Shown here: positions 1-13,225 of the stretch, one piece after another
How the letters are laid out: each line of letters begins with the position of its first letter
How positions within the stretch are numbered: the first letter of the stretch is position 1
Assembly (NCBI GenBank): GCA_038093515.1
Contig: JBBPSI010000003.1
Span: 434,001-498,000 of the forward strand
DNA length: 64,000 bases
DNA from: Butyriboletus loyo
Lineage: Eukaryota > Basidiomycota > Agaricomycetes > Boletales > Boletaceae
Direction: 5' to 3'
Notes under the pieces: model-generated
Seen by the model: the letters and a program-made list of their open reading frames with translations, nothing else
What the model was told of the DNA's origin: nothing
Databases searched by the model: none
Program-made: the position numbers and the translations under genes

Positions 1-207
1 TCCTTTACTTTCGGAGTTCCATCAGGTGCGACTGGCTCGATGTTTGGGCAACCGTCTGCCTTCGCGACGAGTAGTGATTCCAGCCAACCAGTACTTGGCA
101 AGCCTATAAATGCTACACCCAATGCCTTTGGGACTGGTGGCTCGGGCTCGTCAAACACGTTCACGTTTGGCAAGCCAACGACACAGAACCAAAAGCAGGA
201 GCAGTAA
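1..207 (+). CDS. FxFG-repeat nucleoporin, C-terminal end (partial)
   Basis: The window opens inside an open frame that ends in TAA at 205-207. The 68 visible residues are low in complexity, rich in Ser, Gly, Thr and Gln, and contain FTFG twice plus MFGQP and AFGTG. This is the pattern of an FxFG-type nucleoporin tail, which lines the nuclear pore and binds transport receptors. The frame is open from base 1 with no splice site needed. Nothing upstream is visible, so the specific nucleoporin (Nup1/Nup2/Nup153-like or another) cannot be decided. The last residues (about ten, QNQKQEQ at the end) are polar and lack FG. Confidence 0.7.
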   Translation, partial: SFTFGVPSGATGSMFGQPSAFATSSDSSQPVLGKPINATPNAFGTGGSGSSNTFTFGKPTTQNQKQEQ

Positions 208-540
208 AAAGGGGCAAACCTCATGTGAACGTCGCTGGGATATACGTGGTGTGTGATGCTTTGAAGGGGGGTCATGCAGCCCTGTTCTGCAAGGTGCAGA
301 GACGGACATACAACGACATCATGTACACTACACACAGGTTTTGACTACGCTTTCTTTTGCGCCCAATATTTTATCATCTCCAAAACGTGTTAAGCCTTGC
401 AGACGAGAGCGGGACGTAATCTACTGGACTGAGGATGACCGAGTGGTAGAATGTGGTCATCAGGCTGTCTTTCGCCAGCCCCCGATTTGCATCGCTGTCA
501 ATCTTTGATGTTCAAATAACCAGTCTCTCCCGTCATACAA
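208..540. other. intergenic, no gene seen
   Basis: This holds the 3' flank of the nucleoporin gene and the upstream flank of the tRNA-Ile gene. I see no coding frame with family similarity and no other structured element. Confidence 0.5.
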
Positions 541-632
541 GGCCGGCTAGCTCAGTTGGTTAGAGCGTCGTGCTAATACGGAGCAAAGTCCGATCTACGC
601 GAAGGTCCTGGGTTCGACCCCCATGCTGGCCA
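541..632 (+). tRNA. tRNA-Ile(AAU): tRNA-Ile (anticodon AAU), intron-containing
   Basis: The acceptor stem GGCCGGC pairs with GCTGGCC (one G-U), followed by discriminator A632. The D-arm contains the A-box TAGCTCAGTTGG, and the T-arm contains GGTTCGACC. The anticodon stem TCGTG/CGCGA closes a loop reading CT-AAT-A, then an 18-nt insertion at 579-596, then A. That places the intron one base 3' of the anticodon, the canonical nuclear position. CCA is not encoded, as expected in eukaryotes. Confidence 0.93.
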
Positions 633-885
633 CGTCCTTTTTCCTCCATAAGCCGCTTTCTTCATGTTTTCATTTTAAAACGTCGAGGATTACTCGACGA
701 CCGTATGCATAGTGTTCATCGTTCAATCAAATCGTCAATATTACAAGCCATCCTATATGACACGGTTCCGTTGATCATTATCTCCGATTTAGCATCGTGT
801 ATCATAGCCGCGGGACCGTTGACTCGGACTGAAATATGAGTTCAGGTTGTCAACAGAAAACGATTTGGAGGGATAAAAAGCAATT

Positions 886-957
886 TGACCACCGCAGGGC
901 TCGAACCTGCAATCTCCTGATTCGTAGTCAGACGCGATGCCATTTCGCCAGGCGGCC
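886..957 (-). tRNA. tRNA-Arg(ACG): tRNA-Arg (anticodon ACG)
   Basis: Read on the minus strand, GGCCGCC pairs with GGTGGTC (G-U tolerated), with discriminator A. The anticodon arm is TCTGA-CTACGAA-TCAGG, giving anticodon ACG, and the T-arm carries GGTTCGAGC. The gene is 72 nt and has no intron. It lies 253 bp from the tRNA-Ile gene and points toward it. This is the major arginine tRNA for CGN codons after inosine modification of position 34 (family knowledge). Confidence 0.93.
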
Positions 958-1092
958 TCTTTGAAAGACGTGACAATTTCAAAATATAGAAGCATTATGT
1001 CTCTGTAGCAGACCCTTTTTCCATCTGGTAATTAACAACGTGATGAATAGATAGCGGACTTCTCCTTCTGTTCAACGTCTTATTCAACCTAG

Positions 1093-1876
1093 TTGGTCCT
1101 GATCTTGTCAAAGTAAACAAGGCATACCACTTGATCAAAACATTTTCATCCAGCATTCAGTTCCATCTCCTTCATGTACCTTCACTTGTGTGCCTCACTA
1201 TACCTAACACCAAAAGTTCACAGATAAATGAGGGCAACGGGCATAAGATCCCTCTTCAAGTCGATGCTGAAATTATAGAGCGCAAGGACCCAGTCGGGTG
1301 CAGGATAGGAAATAGGTTAGCAAGGGTTGATGACCCAGAAACGACGTTTGAGCAGGGCTGGTGCTTCTGAGGGTGGAAGGTGACGGTAGACGCGAGTGAT
1401 GGAGGAAGCCGTAGTTTGGTCTACGTACATACGAGAGACAGGTTTGACATTTGTGACGGCTATTATCGAGCTTGCCTGGTCGACGATGGCGGATGGCTAA
1501 CAGCTGTGTTAAAGTAGGTCATATCAGGTTAATGATGACGTCTCCGGTGGTGAAAGCAAACGGGCAATTGACTGTGATTGAGTACGACAGTATTGCTTGC
1601 ACAAGTGATCTCTTGATAAGGTCGATACACTCGGGATAGTACCCTCTCTGCTTGCTTTCCGTATTGGAACCCAGCACTATCCAGCATGTATTGGTCCTCT
1701 GAGCCGCGGATATTCTCGATGTCGACAACGCGAGGATTTTCGACCCAGCTATGCTGACGTTGATCGGTGACGCTTTTGATGTAAGTGTAGACACGGGGAC
1801 CGTCGAGAGATTTGAGGGAGCAGCTGGGATCACCTGTGGTCGCAAAGTCCATAAAGGGGACTGTAGAGATGGGCAA
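1093..1876 (-). pseudogene. decayed CmcJ/NvfI-type oxidoreductase
   Basis: The minus strand carries successive fragments that match, in the right order, the fungal family annotated as CmcJ/NvfI (AsaB-like hydroxylase/desaturase). The N-terminal part runs from ATG at 1876 and includes GPRVYTYIK, IENIRGSEDQY and LDSAGFQYGKQ. Then come YYPECIDLIK in a shifted frame, VDQTTASSITRVYRHLPPSE and LLKRRFWVIN around 1314-1432, LALYNFSID and DLMPVALIY around 1222-1300, and TFGVRYSEAHK followed by a stop where Trp is expected. The reading is broken by at least two frame changes and several stops. Short conserved stretches also seem to be missing. A few breaks might be introns, but no single GT..AG set restores the whole frame. 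These proteins act in secondary metabolism in ascomycetes; basidiomycete copies are mostly uncharacterised. Confidence 0.75.
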
Positions 1877-2491
1877 TGTGGTAGCATTGAGCAGACGCGA
1901 GGTACATCCATGGAAATGTCAACTATATATACTCCCTGCCAAGGGGGAGCCCGAACATCAGCCCGAGTCATGAGAGTAGCATTAGTGAGAACTTACTGCG
2001 TGCTTACTACTGTCTCCCGCATTGGATTGCAGATCAATGGGGTGCTATTGACCTTGCAATGGTGGAAAGTGTGTATGACGGGGACCTAAAGCGCATAATT
2101 GAATGCTGGGTGACATTGGCGCGATGTATTCGCTGTCAATGTGTCAGAGGGCCGTTCTATCCTTGTCCAGAGCTTCGATATTGTGGAGTAGAGGGCATCG
2201 ACACAGGAGTACATGGACAGTAGCAGAACGATCATCGCACTGATTCTGAAAGTTGTACGTTACACAATGGTGTTAGACTCGATGGGTTTATGATGTCCAA
2301 GTTCCTGCATGTAGCACTAGCTTACTGAAATGGGATGAGAACGTCCAAGCCGCCTAGACATTGGTTAGCTTTCCGTTCCTCTGCTGTGGAGAAAGATGGA
2401 GTCGGTCTTTGTGGCTGTACTATCGTAAACAGCGAAGGCAAAATAACTTGCCAAATATTGATCGACTCCACCGAATTGGTTGTCTCCCGCC
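1877..2491. other. intergenic, no gene seen
   Basis: This lies between the pseudogene's start and the cyclophilin gene. It probably holds the CYP6 promoter. Short open frames overlap on both strands here but show no family resemblance. Confidence 0.4.
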
Positions 2492-3937
2492 ATGTCTGTT
2501 TTGTTCGAGACATCCCTTGGAGACATTGTTATTGATTTGGAGGTCGACTTATGCCCGAGGAGCTCTGAGAACTTCCTCAAACTCTGCAAAGTATACTATT
2601 ACAACCTGAATGCATTCTTCAATGGTGAGTTTCTCCAGAAGATGTGTCACGGCTCGTTGAAAACGTATGGACTTAGTGTCGAAAGACTTCCTTGCTCAGA
2701 CAGGGGATCCGACCGCTACTGGCACGGGCGGGGAGTCAATCTGGTCATATACAGCTTCCCAGAGAGACGACAAATCGGTACCGCGATATTTCGCGCCGGA
2801 AATCGTACCAAAACTCAAGCATACACATAAAGGGACTGTCTCGATGGCTGTAGCTCCTTCCGTCGGCGGTGGTGAAGGCGGCTGTGGGAGTCAATTCTAC
2901 ATCACTCTTGCTGACAATATCGAGTATCTCGATGGCAAGCACGTTGTTTTTGGCCATGTAGTCGAAGGATTGGAAACCCTGGATAGGGTCAATGACGTTT
3001 TCACTGATCGAGACGGACGTCCTTTCAAGGACATTCGGGTTCGCCATATTGTCATCCTTGGTATGAGGACAGGGGGCCTATCCGTCTTCCTGTACTAATT
3101 CCTAGATCCGTAGACGACCCATTTCCGGACCCGGGAGGTCTCATCAAGCCACCCTCTTCGCCTACCCGGCCGCCGGATAACTCCACAAGGATCGCCGAAG
3201 ATGAAGATGCTCTTGCCACTTTGCCTGAGGAGGAGGAGGAGCGCGAACGTCGGGAAAAAGCAGCAGCAGCATCTGCGCTGACCCTCGAAATGGTTGGCGA
3301 CCTGCCATTTGCGAACGTTCGCCCTCCCGAAAACGTCTTGTTTGTATGCAAACTGAATCCAGTCACCCGAGACACGGACCTCGAGCTCATTTTTTCGCGG
3401 TTCGGGACCATCATGAGTTGTCAGGTAATCCGCGACAAAAGGACGGGAGATTCGTTGCAATATGCATTTATAGAGTTTGACAAACGAGAGGACACTGAGC
3501 AGGTTTGGTTTCATTCCGCCCACTGATGTTCAGCCTTACATGCCCCCCCAGGCTTACTTTAAGATGCAGAATGTTCTGGTCGACGATCGTCGTATATGGG
3601 TTGATTTGTAAGCATGTTGGGCGCATTGCCTACTTTTGCTAATTGTGTCCTGTTCAGCTCGCAGTCCGTGGCTCGGATGAACACTTCGTGGTCCAACGAC
3701 CCTAAATTGGGTCGTCGCTGGAGGGAAGGGGGGGGCTTCGCGGGTCGAGATGACTTGGAGGAGACGCGCAGATATCGAGGGAGCCTGAGGGAAGATGGGC
3801 GTAGTGAGTACGGGATGGTGTTCGAGGTGCCAGGTCACCGCCGAAAGCGAGACCGATCCCCGGAACGCCGACGCCGCTCGCGGTCGCCAGCGGATCGGCG
3901 GCCATCATCGGATCGTCGGACACGTCACAGATCCTAA
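2492..3937 (+). CDS. CYP6: RRM-containing cyclophilin (PPIL4/Cyp6 type)
   Basis: The exons are 2492-2624, 2677-3060, 3114-3502, 3552-3607 and 3658-3937, giving 413 residues. The start has context CCGCCATGTC. Residues 1-166 form the cyclophilin fold ([45 protein letters not shown]). An RRM follows at about 240-320 (VLFVCKLNP as RNP2-like strand, LQYAFIEF as RNP1). The tail is rich in RD, RS and RR ([13 protein letters not shown]). This order is diagnostic for the nuclear PPIL4/Cyp6 group, which is linked to spliceosomes and Pol II transcripts. The catalytic Arg strand of CypA (FHR) reads FFNVSKDF here, so prolyl isomerase activity may be weak, as noted for animal PPIL4 (inference). Confidence 0.93.
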
Positions 3938-4050
3938 TACACCTGTTTGTAAGCCAATGCAGCACTTCACCCCTGTCTTCGAATCCGGACTGGCCTCGCA
4001 TCCCAGCGTCACTGATTCTCCTGCTGTCTCGCCCCGCTCCAGCGAGTCAC

Positions 4051-4057
4051 TATAAAG
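4051..4057 (+). promoter_or_regulatory. TATA-like box upstream of the BTB gene
   Basis: TATAAAG lies 50-56 bp before the ATG at 4107, followed by a C-rich leader. The spacing fits a short 5' UTR. The assignment rests on sequence only. Confidence 0.45.
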
Positions 4058-4106
4058 TCACCGTCGAGCACAGCAACCACACCAAACTGCTGCTCAACCA
4101 CCCACC

Positions 4107-4928
4107 ATGACGGTCTTTGACCGCGACTCACACTCAGAGGACGCCGACGTCTTTCTCGAGTCTGCAGACGGCGTCAAGTTTTGTGTCCACCGCTGCATCT
4201 TGGCCGCTGCCTCTCCTTTCTTTGAACACATGTTTTCCCTCCCTCAGCCCCCTCCAGACGGCAAAGAACATCGTCCAGTCATTCCCGTCTCGGAACACAG
4301 CTCTGTCTTTGGCGCTTTGCTCCAGATCATCTACCCAGAGCCAGACCCCGTTATCTCGTCATTGGACGAGCTTGCCGCTCTTCTTACCACCTCCGTCAAG
4401 TACGACTTCTTGGGTCCTATAGCCGCCCTGCGCAAAGAGCTCCTGTCCCCCCGCTTCCTCGACGAAAGCCCCACCCGTGTATACGCCATCGCCAGTCGGT
4501 TCGACTTTGACTACGAAGCACAGGTGGCTTCGCGGCACACGCTCTCTTGCAACATCCTGGACTGTCCTCTGTCCGATGATCTCAAATACATATCCGCTCA
4601 TGCCTATCATCGACTTCTGGTGCTCCACAGGACGCGTGCGGAAGCCGCGCAAGCCCTTCTGAAAATACCACAGGACGTCAAATGTATGCAGTGCTCCGGG
4701 CCATTTTATGGCGCGTTCGTTCCGCCAAAGTGGTGGAAAGAGTTCGAGAAGTTGGCGAGGGAGGAACTCTCTGTACGGCCAACGACCGACATCATCTTCA
4801 GTTTGGCTTTTCTAGCACGAGTCGTACAAGAGTCTGGGTGCATTCGGTGTGCTGGGAGCATTCTTGACGCACACGCGTTCTTTGCGACTTTGAAGAAGCA
4901 GATCGACGACCTTGCTTCTACGATATGA
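4107..4928 (+). CDS. BTB/POZ domain protein
   Basis: This is a single-exon gene of 273 residues starting in context CACCATGAC. Residues 10-115 fit a BTB/POZ fold: DADVFLESADGVKFCVHRCILAAASPFFEHMF is the classic opening, followed by VFGALLQIIY and a helix-rich stretch. The C-terminal half has no second recognised domain such as Kelch or MATH, but contains two Cys pairs (MQCSG, IRCAG). Intronless BTB proteins of this size are a large expanded family in Agaricomycetes. Some BTB proteins act as cullin-3 adaptors, but the role of this group is unknown. The absence of introns contrasts with the neighbouring genes. Confidence 0.88.
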   Translation: MTVFDRDSHSEDADVFLESADGVKFCVHRCILAAASPFFEHMFSLPQPPPDGKEHRPVIPVSEHSSVFGALLQIIYPEPDPVISSLDELAALLTTSVKYDFLGPIAALRKELLSPRFLDESPTRVYAIASRFDFDYEAQVASRHTLSCNILDCPLSDDLKYISAHAYHRLLVLHRTRAEAAQALLKIPQDVKCMQCSGPFYGAFVPPKWWKEFEKLAREELSVRPTTDIIFSLAFLARVVQESGCIRCAGSILDAHAFFATLKKQIDDLASTI

Positions 4929-5265
4929 ATTAGACCTCATTTTTCGTACCCCATTCCCTGACCCTGTCACTCCTCTACCCGGCCGCGTTCCTTTATTCCT
5001 GACACGACTTGGAAGGATTTCGTGTCTCATCTGTCTCCCGCCCGACCTCGAGCACCTCACTCGCTATCGCTATTCCGATATCACACTCTAATTTGTTGCA
5101 GACATTGTAGCATAATGCCTTTTGTTTTGTTAGCCTCGTAATCTAATTACTGCTGTTGGCTCACAGTGATATTATATTTAGTAAACGTCGTTCACATGCA
5201 AGATCCGTTCCAGTGACATACATAACCTCGACGAGGAAGAGCACCCTTGTGAACATCCAAAAACC
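4929..5265. other. intergenic, no gene seen
   Basis: This is the 3' flank of the BTB gene and the upstream flank of the P5CDH gene. AT-rich stretches near 5130-5190 may serve as a polyadenylation region. No coding signal was seen. Confidence 0.4.
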
Positions 5266-7448
<2,183 letters not shown>

Positions 7449-7653
7449 ATGGAGAAGAAGCGGAAGGGTCACCTCGAAGAGGCATATATGTACTTGCCAT
7501 TGCGAACCGTTGAACGCACCGTACTGTAAATCTTGTACTACCAATGTTATTGGGATCTTCAACCAATCGGAAGCTTTTGCTGCAGACATTCCTACCGCAC
7601 CGTGTAGACAAATGACTCCAACGACAGCAAACTTATGCCATCTTTTCGAATCC

Positions 7654-9176
7654 ATGACAACTATGTGGCTCTGGTCGAGCTTCGTCCGCTCAGCATTGAC
7701 GAATCATCTCAGCCTACAACAATGTTCTCATCTGCATCCCCCCCTTCGTTCCATTCACCGTTGTGCTGCCGTCTTTGGACCCGTAAAACAGAGTGCTAGT
7801 GAAAGACTTTTTGCGGACGCTGCTCGAGAGGAGGGTAGAGAAGGCAATGGAGACGCCTCTAAAGAGGGCAGTACCAGCAAATTAACGCAACTGGAGAGTC
7901 AACACCAGAATTGGACGGGTGAAGAATCAGTGCAAGATGCGGTCTTGCGGATGCTGGTCGACAAATACAAGCCCCTTCGGTTTGGGTCCATCCTAACCGC
8001 AGACCAAAAACTGAAGGAATCACCCCCGCAGGTCCGGCAATCCCCTGTCTTTGTGCAGGAGGCTGTTCCTGCACACCCATGGCAAGAAATCGCGGACACG
8101 CCATTGCTTCCCGGCATCGAGGGCCATAGACCTTGGCTTACGACCTTTAAAACACCTTCGCATGCGACTGCATCGATAAAATTGGGCGACTTTGCATCAT
8201 CCTCTGCTCGCTCATCTGCTGGATCTGACGACAACCACGAACGCACCAGACGAACCGAGAGAGAGCTGGAGAAGCACAGACAGAAAGCCCGCCGGTTGTC
8301 GCATGCACGCGAGTCGACCTTGGACTACCGACTTGGCCTGCGAGATAAAGGTACCGGTCACGGTCAGACTTCCTCTCGAACAAATCCTGTCAGCCTGAAA
8401 GGGTGGCAGAGCCTCATAGAAGATCGTATAGAGGTACGAAAGCTTTCTGTGTACTCGACATCAACTTATTTCCTAATCGATGCAGAAAGCACGGCTTTCG
8501 GGCCAGTTCGACAAGGTGAAAGGCAGGGGGCAGCCAATCCCGTGGCTGAGCGAGGAGCGCAATCCGTTCATTGCCAGGGAGGAGTTTCTCATGAATCGAA
8601 TAGTGCAACGCAGCGGTGCTGCTCCTCCGTGGGTCGAAGTTCAAATGGGTTAGCCATGCATGATCTCGCCTCGATTGCTTGCAAGCTAAACGTTACATTA
8701 TAGAGTTGGAAACTGCAGTGAACGCCTTTCGTGAAACCCTGCGACAGTCTTGGACCAGGCGCGCGATTCGGACGTTGACCATAACTCAACCTGCTCCTTC
8801 CTTGCTGTCGGTATCGTCGAGCACAGCTACGTCTCTGCGTGATCGGGAATGGGAGGAGCGAGAACGCTCTTACCATGACACTGCCATTGCCGAACTAAAC
8901 TCACTTGTCCGTAAATACAATGCAATGGCGCCGTATGCGATCCGTCGACCATATTATACCCAGGACACCGAGCTCGCGATGGCCTATAGGGACTGTGGGG
9001 AAGATATCCTTCGTGGGATACAAGAAAGATGTCAGACTCCGCTACGTTTCGGGCCGAAATGGTCCAGGTCTGTAGACGACGATGGTCCGCGAAGGGTGGG
9101 GACGTTTCTCAGCCTTTGGGACTTCATTCTGCGGTGGTTGCGAGCGTCGAGCAAGCGGCTCACCAAGGCTGGTTGA
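7654..9176 (+). CDS. DnaJC28-type DUF1992 protein
   Basis: Exons 7654-8433, 8486-8648 and 8704-9176 give 471 residues. The core (about residues 250-315) reads LIEDRIEKARLSGQF, KGRGQPIPW and FIAREEFLMNRIVQ, the conserved DnaJ-homologue subfamily C member 28 domain (DUF1992). There is no J domain here, as is usual in fungal members. The first 40 residues are hydrophobic and basic with few acids, compatible with a mitochondrial presequence. The C-terminal part is helical and ends in a basic stretch. The start could also be ATG 7663 in the same frame. It lies 205 bp after P5CDH on the same strand. The molecular function is not established; animal DNAJC28 has been linked to Golgi and mitochondria. 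Confidence 0.82.
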
Positions 9177-9560
9177 CAATCATCTCAGCACTCACCTATA
9201 TGTAACTGCCATCTTATTGTGGTAACCAAGCTGTGATCTCACGTCTCCCTACAGACCCCTTGAGACACTGGTAGCCGAATTTTCCTATTATAATCGTGTT
9301 GCCGCGAGGGAGGCTCGTGTCGCAGGAACGTAATCGGGAACCGATTCCTACGAACGCCGCTGCACCAGGTGTACAAACGGTCGAGCTCTGTGCCAAACAA
9401 CGACGAGCTGGTAGAACAATGAGGGGACGGGAGAATTTACGTAGGCCGGTTGTTGCTCGGCAGGAGACAACAATGGCGGACGATTTCCGCAAAATATGAT
9501 GCGCCTCGTGCCCTGCCTCGCCTTTTGAGGACGACCGGTGCAATTTGCGGGAATCTAATC
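9177..9560. other. intergenic, promoter region of the 96-residue gene
   Basis: No coding frame with family resemblance was found. The stretch leads into the TATA box at 9561 and a pyrimidine-rich leader. Confidence 0.4.
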
Positions 9561-9567
9561 TATAAAA
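9561..9567 (+). promoter_or_regulatory. TATA box and CT-rich leader of the 96-residue gene
   Basis: TATAAAA stands 93 bp before the ATG at 9660. From about 9585 to 9658 the strand is mostly C and T. Together they resemble a strong fungal core promoter of a well-expressed gene. Confidence 0.6.
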
Positions 9568-9659
9568 ACCCAACTTCGCTGCTTTTTTCCCGCATCATTT
9601 CCACCTTTTTATTTCCTCGCCGCTGTTTTCCCTCCTGCCCGCACCTGTCTTCATCCTAG

Positions 9660-10119
9660 ATGGCTACCTACGAGAGATTCGAGGAGTACAAATCCGTACC
9701 CATCGCTGGCGAAATTACCGTTCGTCATCTTCTTTTCCTCGTCGTCTGCTGTAGCGTTGAACGCCCAACTTACTTTAGCCTGGTGACATCGTCGTCGTCA
9801 ACCATGACCGCCATGGTCGCAAGGAAGGTCTCGTTGTCGGCTCTTTCACCGACACCCTTGTACGTCGGGTGTTTTTTTTTTAAATCAAAAACTTTAGCAG
9901 TCAACATCCATATAGGGCCGTCAAATCGTTGAAGTTCAACTTGAAGCAAACGAAATTTACCAGGCATGGTGATTCTCAACGTCCATCCGGGTGTAGTCCA
10001 CTGGTTTACCGATGCCCTCTAGGTACCCCACCGTCACTCGTGTGAGGCGCACAGTGTCCTACTCCAGGCCTGCTCCTGCCCTCAAGCAGCGTACTGTTGA
10101 GCGACGAATTTACTGGTGA
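9660..10119 (+). CDS. small conserved-looking protein of unknown function
   Basis: Exons 9660-9719, 9779-9859, 9916-9968 and 10023-10119 give 96 residues in consistent phase. The protein begins MATYERFEEYKS. It has a beta-rich middle with PGDIVVVNHDRHG, GLVVGSFTDTLGRQIVEVQ and EIYQAWYPTV. It ends in a very basic tail with RVRRTVSYSR, LKQRTVERR and a terminal Trp. The reading relies on a GTTCGT 5' splice site for intron 1, which recurs in other genes of the window. The middle alternates hydrophobic residues like a small SH3/KOW-like barrel, but that is only an impression. No signal peptide or membrane segment is visible. I do not recognise the family. Confidence 0.65.
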
Positions 10120-10593
10120 CCGCCTTACCCGTCGTCGTCCTTCCTCGTCTGCCTCGCTCCTCGATCTGTCAAATGTTTTGTATCGTTATATATCCTTTTG
10201 CCCTCCAACCGGGGTGCGCCGTTCACGGTTACGATACTCGAAGCTCCGTGAGGGAGTGGAACGTCTTCACTCGTATGATAGTATGTCGGCATCCCTCCGT
10301 TGTGTTATCCACAGTGTGGACTGCGGTGCAGGGCATTGACAACTTTTTTTTCTTATACTCGTTGAGTAGTTTTTTTTTGGCACACTCATCATGATGACAC
10401 AATTCAATCCATGTCTCCGTCCTTGTCCTCGTTGATGAAAAAAAAACCCCAAATCTATGTTGTATGAAAGGCGATACGGACAAATAAATTTTGTGAAGAG
10501 TTGAAATAATCGTGGTCTGGGGGTGTTAAAGATACATAGGTGCGAAATAACAAAAGCATGTAATACTAAGCATGATGGTGAGTATAATTCGAT
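10120..10593. other. intergenic between convergent genes
   Basis: This holds the 3' flanks of the 96-residue gene (+) and the ubiquitin protease (-). It has several T or A runs of 8-9 bases at 10344-10450. Nothing coding was recognised. Confidence 0.45.
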
Positions 10594-13087
10594 TTATGCT
10601 TGAAGGTCCACTATAGAGGATTGTAGAGATCGGGTTGGTAGATGACGGAGTGCAGGAGTCGAAGGGGATTGCGATAAGGGAGCGGAAATGGGATGGCTAC
10701 GGAGATCAGGAGCTGACGCTGATAGAGTCGACGGATTCGGTGACTCCGTCGAAGAGCCAACTCCATGGATTCGCGGCTTGCTCGGTTTCAGAGTAACTGA
10801 TGAGTGACTAGCATTTCCGTTCGGGAGGATCAAAGACACGGTAGACCCATTCCCATTCGGTAGGAAGTCTTTGCTTGATCCTAGTTCCGATGGTGCAAGT
10901 GATGTACTTCTCCCTCTCCCCGCGGCCACACTCCGCACAATCCGAGCACCATACACTGACCTCTCCATCTCATCTCTCGAGGCTAGCGATGTCGTAGACC
11001 CGGTGCCACCGTTAGTTGAGTGGTTCGGCTTAAGGGTCTCCTCTGAGCTTCGTGGTGAGCCATGAAGTGGGTAAATGCCAGGGCGTGACTGTACCACACG
11101 TTCGTAATAGAGCATGAACGCTCCTGAACCTTCTTGTAGTACAGTTTCGATGCCACACTCTTTGACGGAATCGTCGCTGATGCGGAGCCAGCCCCGGCCG
11201 GGCCGATATATCGAGTCAACCAGGTCATCGTCGTCTCTTATGTTTCCGTACCGCAGACATTTTTCACACTCGCACCCCAGAGGGTGAGCGAAACGCGGTG
11301 GGGCGAAGCGGGCCGCGCCACATGATGGAGGACGAGGTTTTCGTCGGAAACAGACATAGTGTCCAAAAGAATGTTGGCCATAATGGCAGACGATGGCAGC
11401 CAGGCGATAAATAGTCCTGGGTGTCGAGTACATGGCCTGAGTGGGTGTAGTAGAGCGAGGCAGGCTAGGAGGTGGTGGTGCGGAGATTGGAACTGAGGGA
11501 ACGGTGGAAAGACTGCCGGAAGTCATGAATGGAGCGAGGTCTAGGATTTCGGGGAAGATGATGCGTATTGAGTTCTTCATTGCAAACTGGCCATAACTTA
11601 GCGAACGATTGAGGTGGAGTGCAAGCACTAGTGGAGGCTTGGCTCATGTTAGACCATACAATGGGTCAGAATTGGAGATAAATATACCCTTGCAATCATT
11701 GCTTGCTTCGTCGAGGCTCTGCTAAACACCTTGTCCAGTTTGACTCCCTTCACGTCCTCTTCCAGTCGACCATGATCCAATGATGCTCTCAATTTCATCT
11801 CCAACTTCCTTGCTTCCTTTGCTTTGCGCTTCTTTGAAATTGAGGCTTGTGCATCTGAACTGACGAGCCTCTCCAGACGGTCTGCTTCTAGTGCGAGGCG
11901 CTCGTGTGTTGCAATCACCGAACACTTGCGACAAATGCAATCGGCCAGCATTTCAAGTTTGGTGTATTCAGCGAGACAGTCTTCCAGTCGGCAACTTGCC
12001 TGACTCGTGGTAAGCGCAGCACAAACGTTCGCCCGTAAGGTAACTCACAGCGTATCTCGGGATCGCCAGCTGCCAGCTATCAAAGGCAAAGTGCATGACG
12101 GCTTCTGTGTATCCACATTCCACGCAGCTTCTCCTGTTGGCCGTTAGCCCGTCGAATACGGACATCCCTATATCCCTGCCAGCTTCCCCACCAAGCTGCG
12201 ATAAACCCCCGAGGCCACGATCTCGTTGGCGTTCCCTGTTGACGGCGGCGATTTCCTTCTTTATGCACTCGGAGACAAGCTGGAACAATTCCTGGGCATC
12301 TTGGTGTTCACGGGAAGAGAAGAGGGAGTTGTGCTTTCCAGGAGAATGGTTCACCAGAGCCTCGATGATCTCGAGCGGCCGGATTGAATAATACGAATTG
12401 CGGGGGGTATTTAATTCTGAAAACAAGCTCTTCAGCAAGAATACGTGTTTCCGAAGACGTCGCACAGACCCTGTAGCAACGCGAGAAGGGCATCGATGAC
12501 TGGGGAGGCAATGTCTAACCGCACGGCCTTGTCGTGAGCAGCGGCTAGGTAAGGTTGCAGGTAGGATAGAGAGGCCATTGCCTGAAAATGATAATGAGAG
12601 ATGGTACGCATAGAGATCGTTGGTGATGAGTGACCTGGATTGTTGAGTTCATGAAGCAGTATGTGCCTGAGGTGTTGACGAGGCCGGGATAATAGCCCTC
12701 GACCAGTTCTTGTCTAATATCTGTACCGGAACGTCAGAGACCACTCTTTGGGAGTTGAAGACTCGGCACACCTGGTCTGGCATATCCGTTCATCTCCAGC
12801 TGTTCACTACGAGTACGAACGTGTTTCTTCCTGAGCTTTTTCGTCTCATGCAATGGTATGCCATTCGACTGGCTGCCTCCCCAATTCCAAGGAAAGAACA
12901 AGCCGAGATTTTCGAGGACCATGATGAACGACGTCGTCCCGAACGACAACCTTTCGTCAGATTGGGCACAGACAAGCGCGGTGAGAGGAAAAAGTAAGAG
13001 TACGACGACGTAAAGAGCAATCTGCGGGAAGAGCGAATGTTGGAGTAGGCTTGTGAACCAGACTCTTAACTCTTCTGCGGGGTTCAT
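10594..13087 (-). CDS. UBP1: ubiquitin carboxyl-terminal hydrolase, membrane-anchored (Ubp1-like)
   Basis: Exons on the minus strand are 13087-12772, 12720-12635, 12581-12470, 12416-12049, 11999-11688 and 11637-10594, giving 745 residues. Residues about 20-40 form one hydrophobic helix (IALYVVVLLLFPLTALVC), so the catalytic part probably faces the cytosol from a membrane. The Cys box GLVNTSGTYCFMNS (catalytic Cys near 127), REHQDAQELFQL and the His box YGQHSFGHYVCF (near 493) mark a USP/UBP protease that cleaves ubiquitin from proteins. Two Cys pairs (CVECG, CICRKC) resemble the USP zinc ribbon. The last 170 residues are Ser/Pro-rich and disordered. An N-terminal membrane segment followed by a USP domain matches yeast Ubp1. 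Confidence 0.9.
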
Positions 13088-13225
13088 GGAGATAAAACGC
13101 TTTCACGCCGTCAACGACATGAGCACTCCAACTCGTAGTAGTTGTGGCGAACTCGCTCAATATGCTGCGCGCGTCTACAATGACAAACTAACGACTTGTG
13201 TTTTCCTGGGATTGACTCTCTCAAT

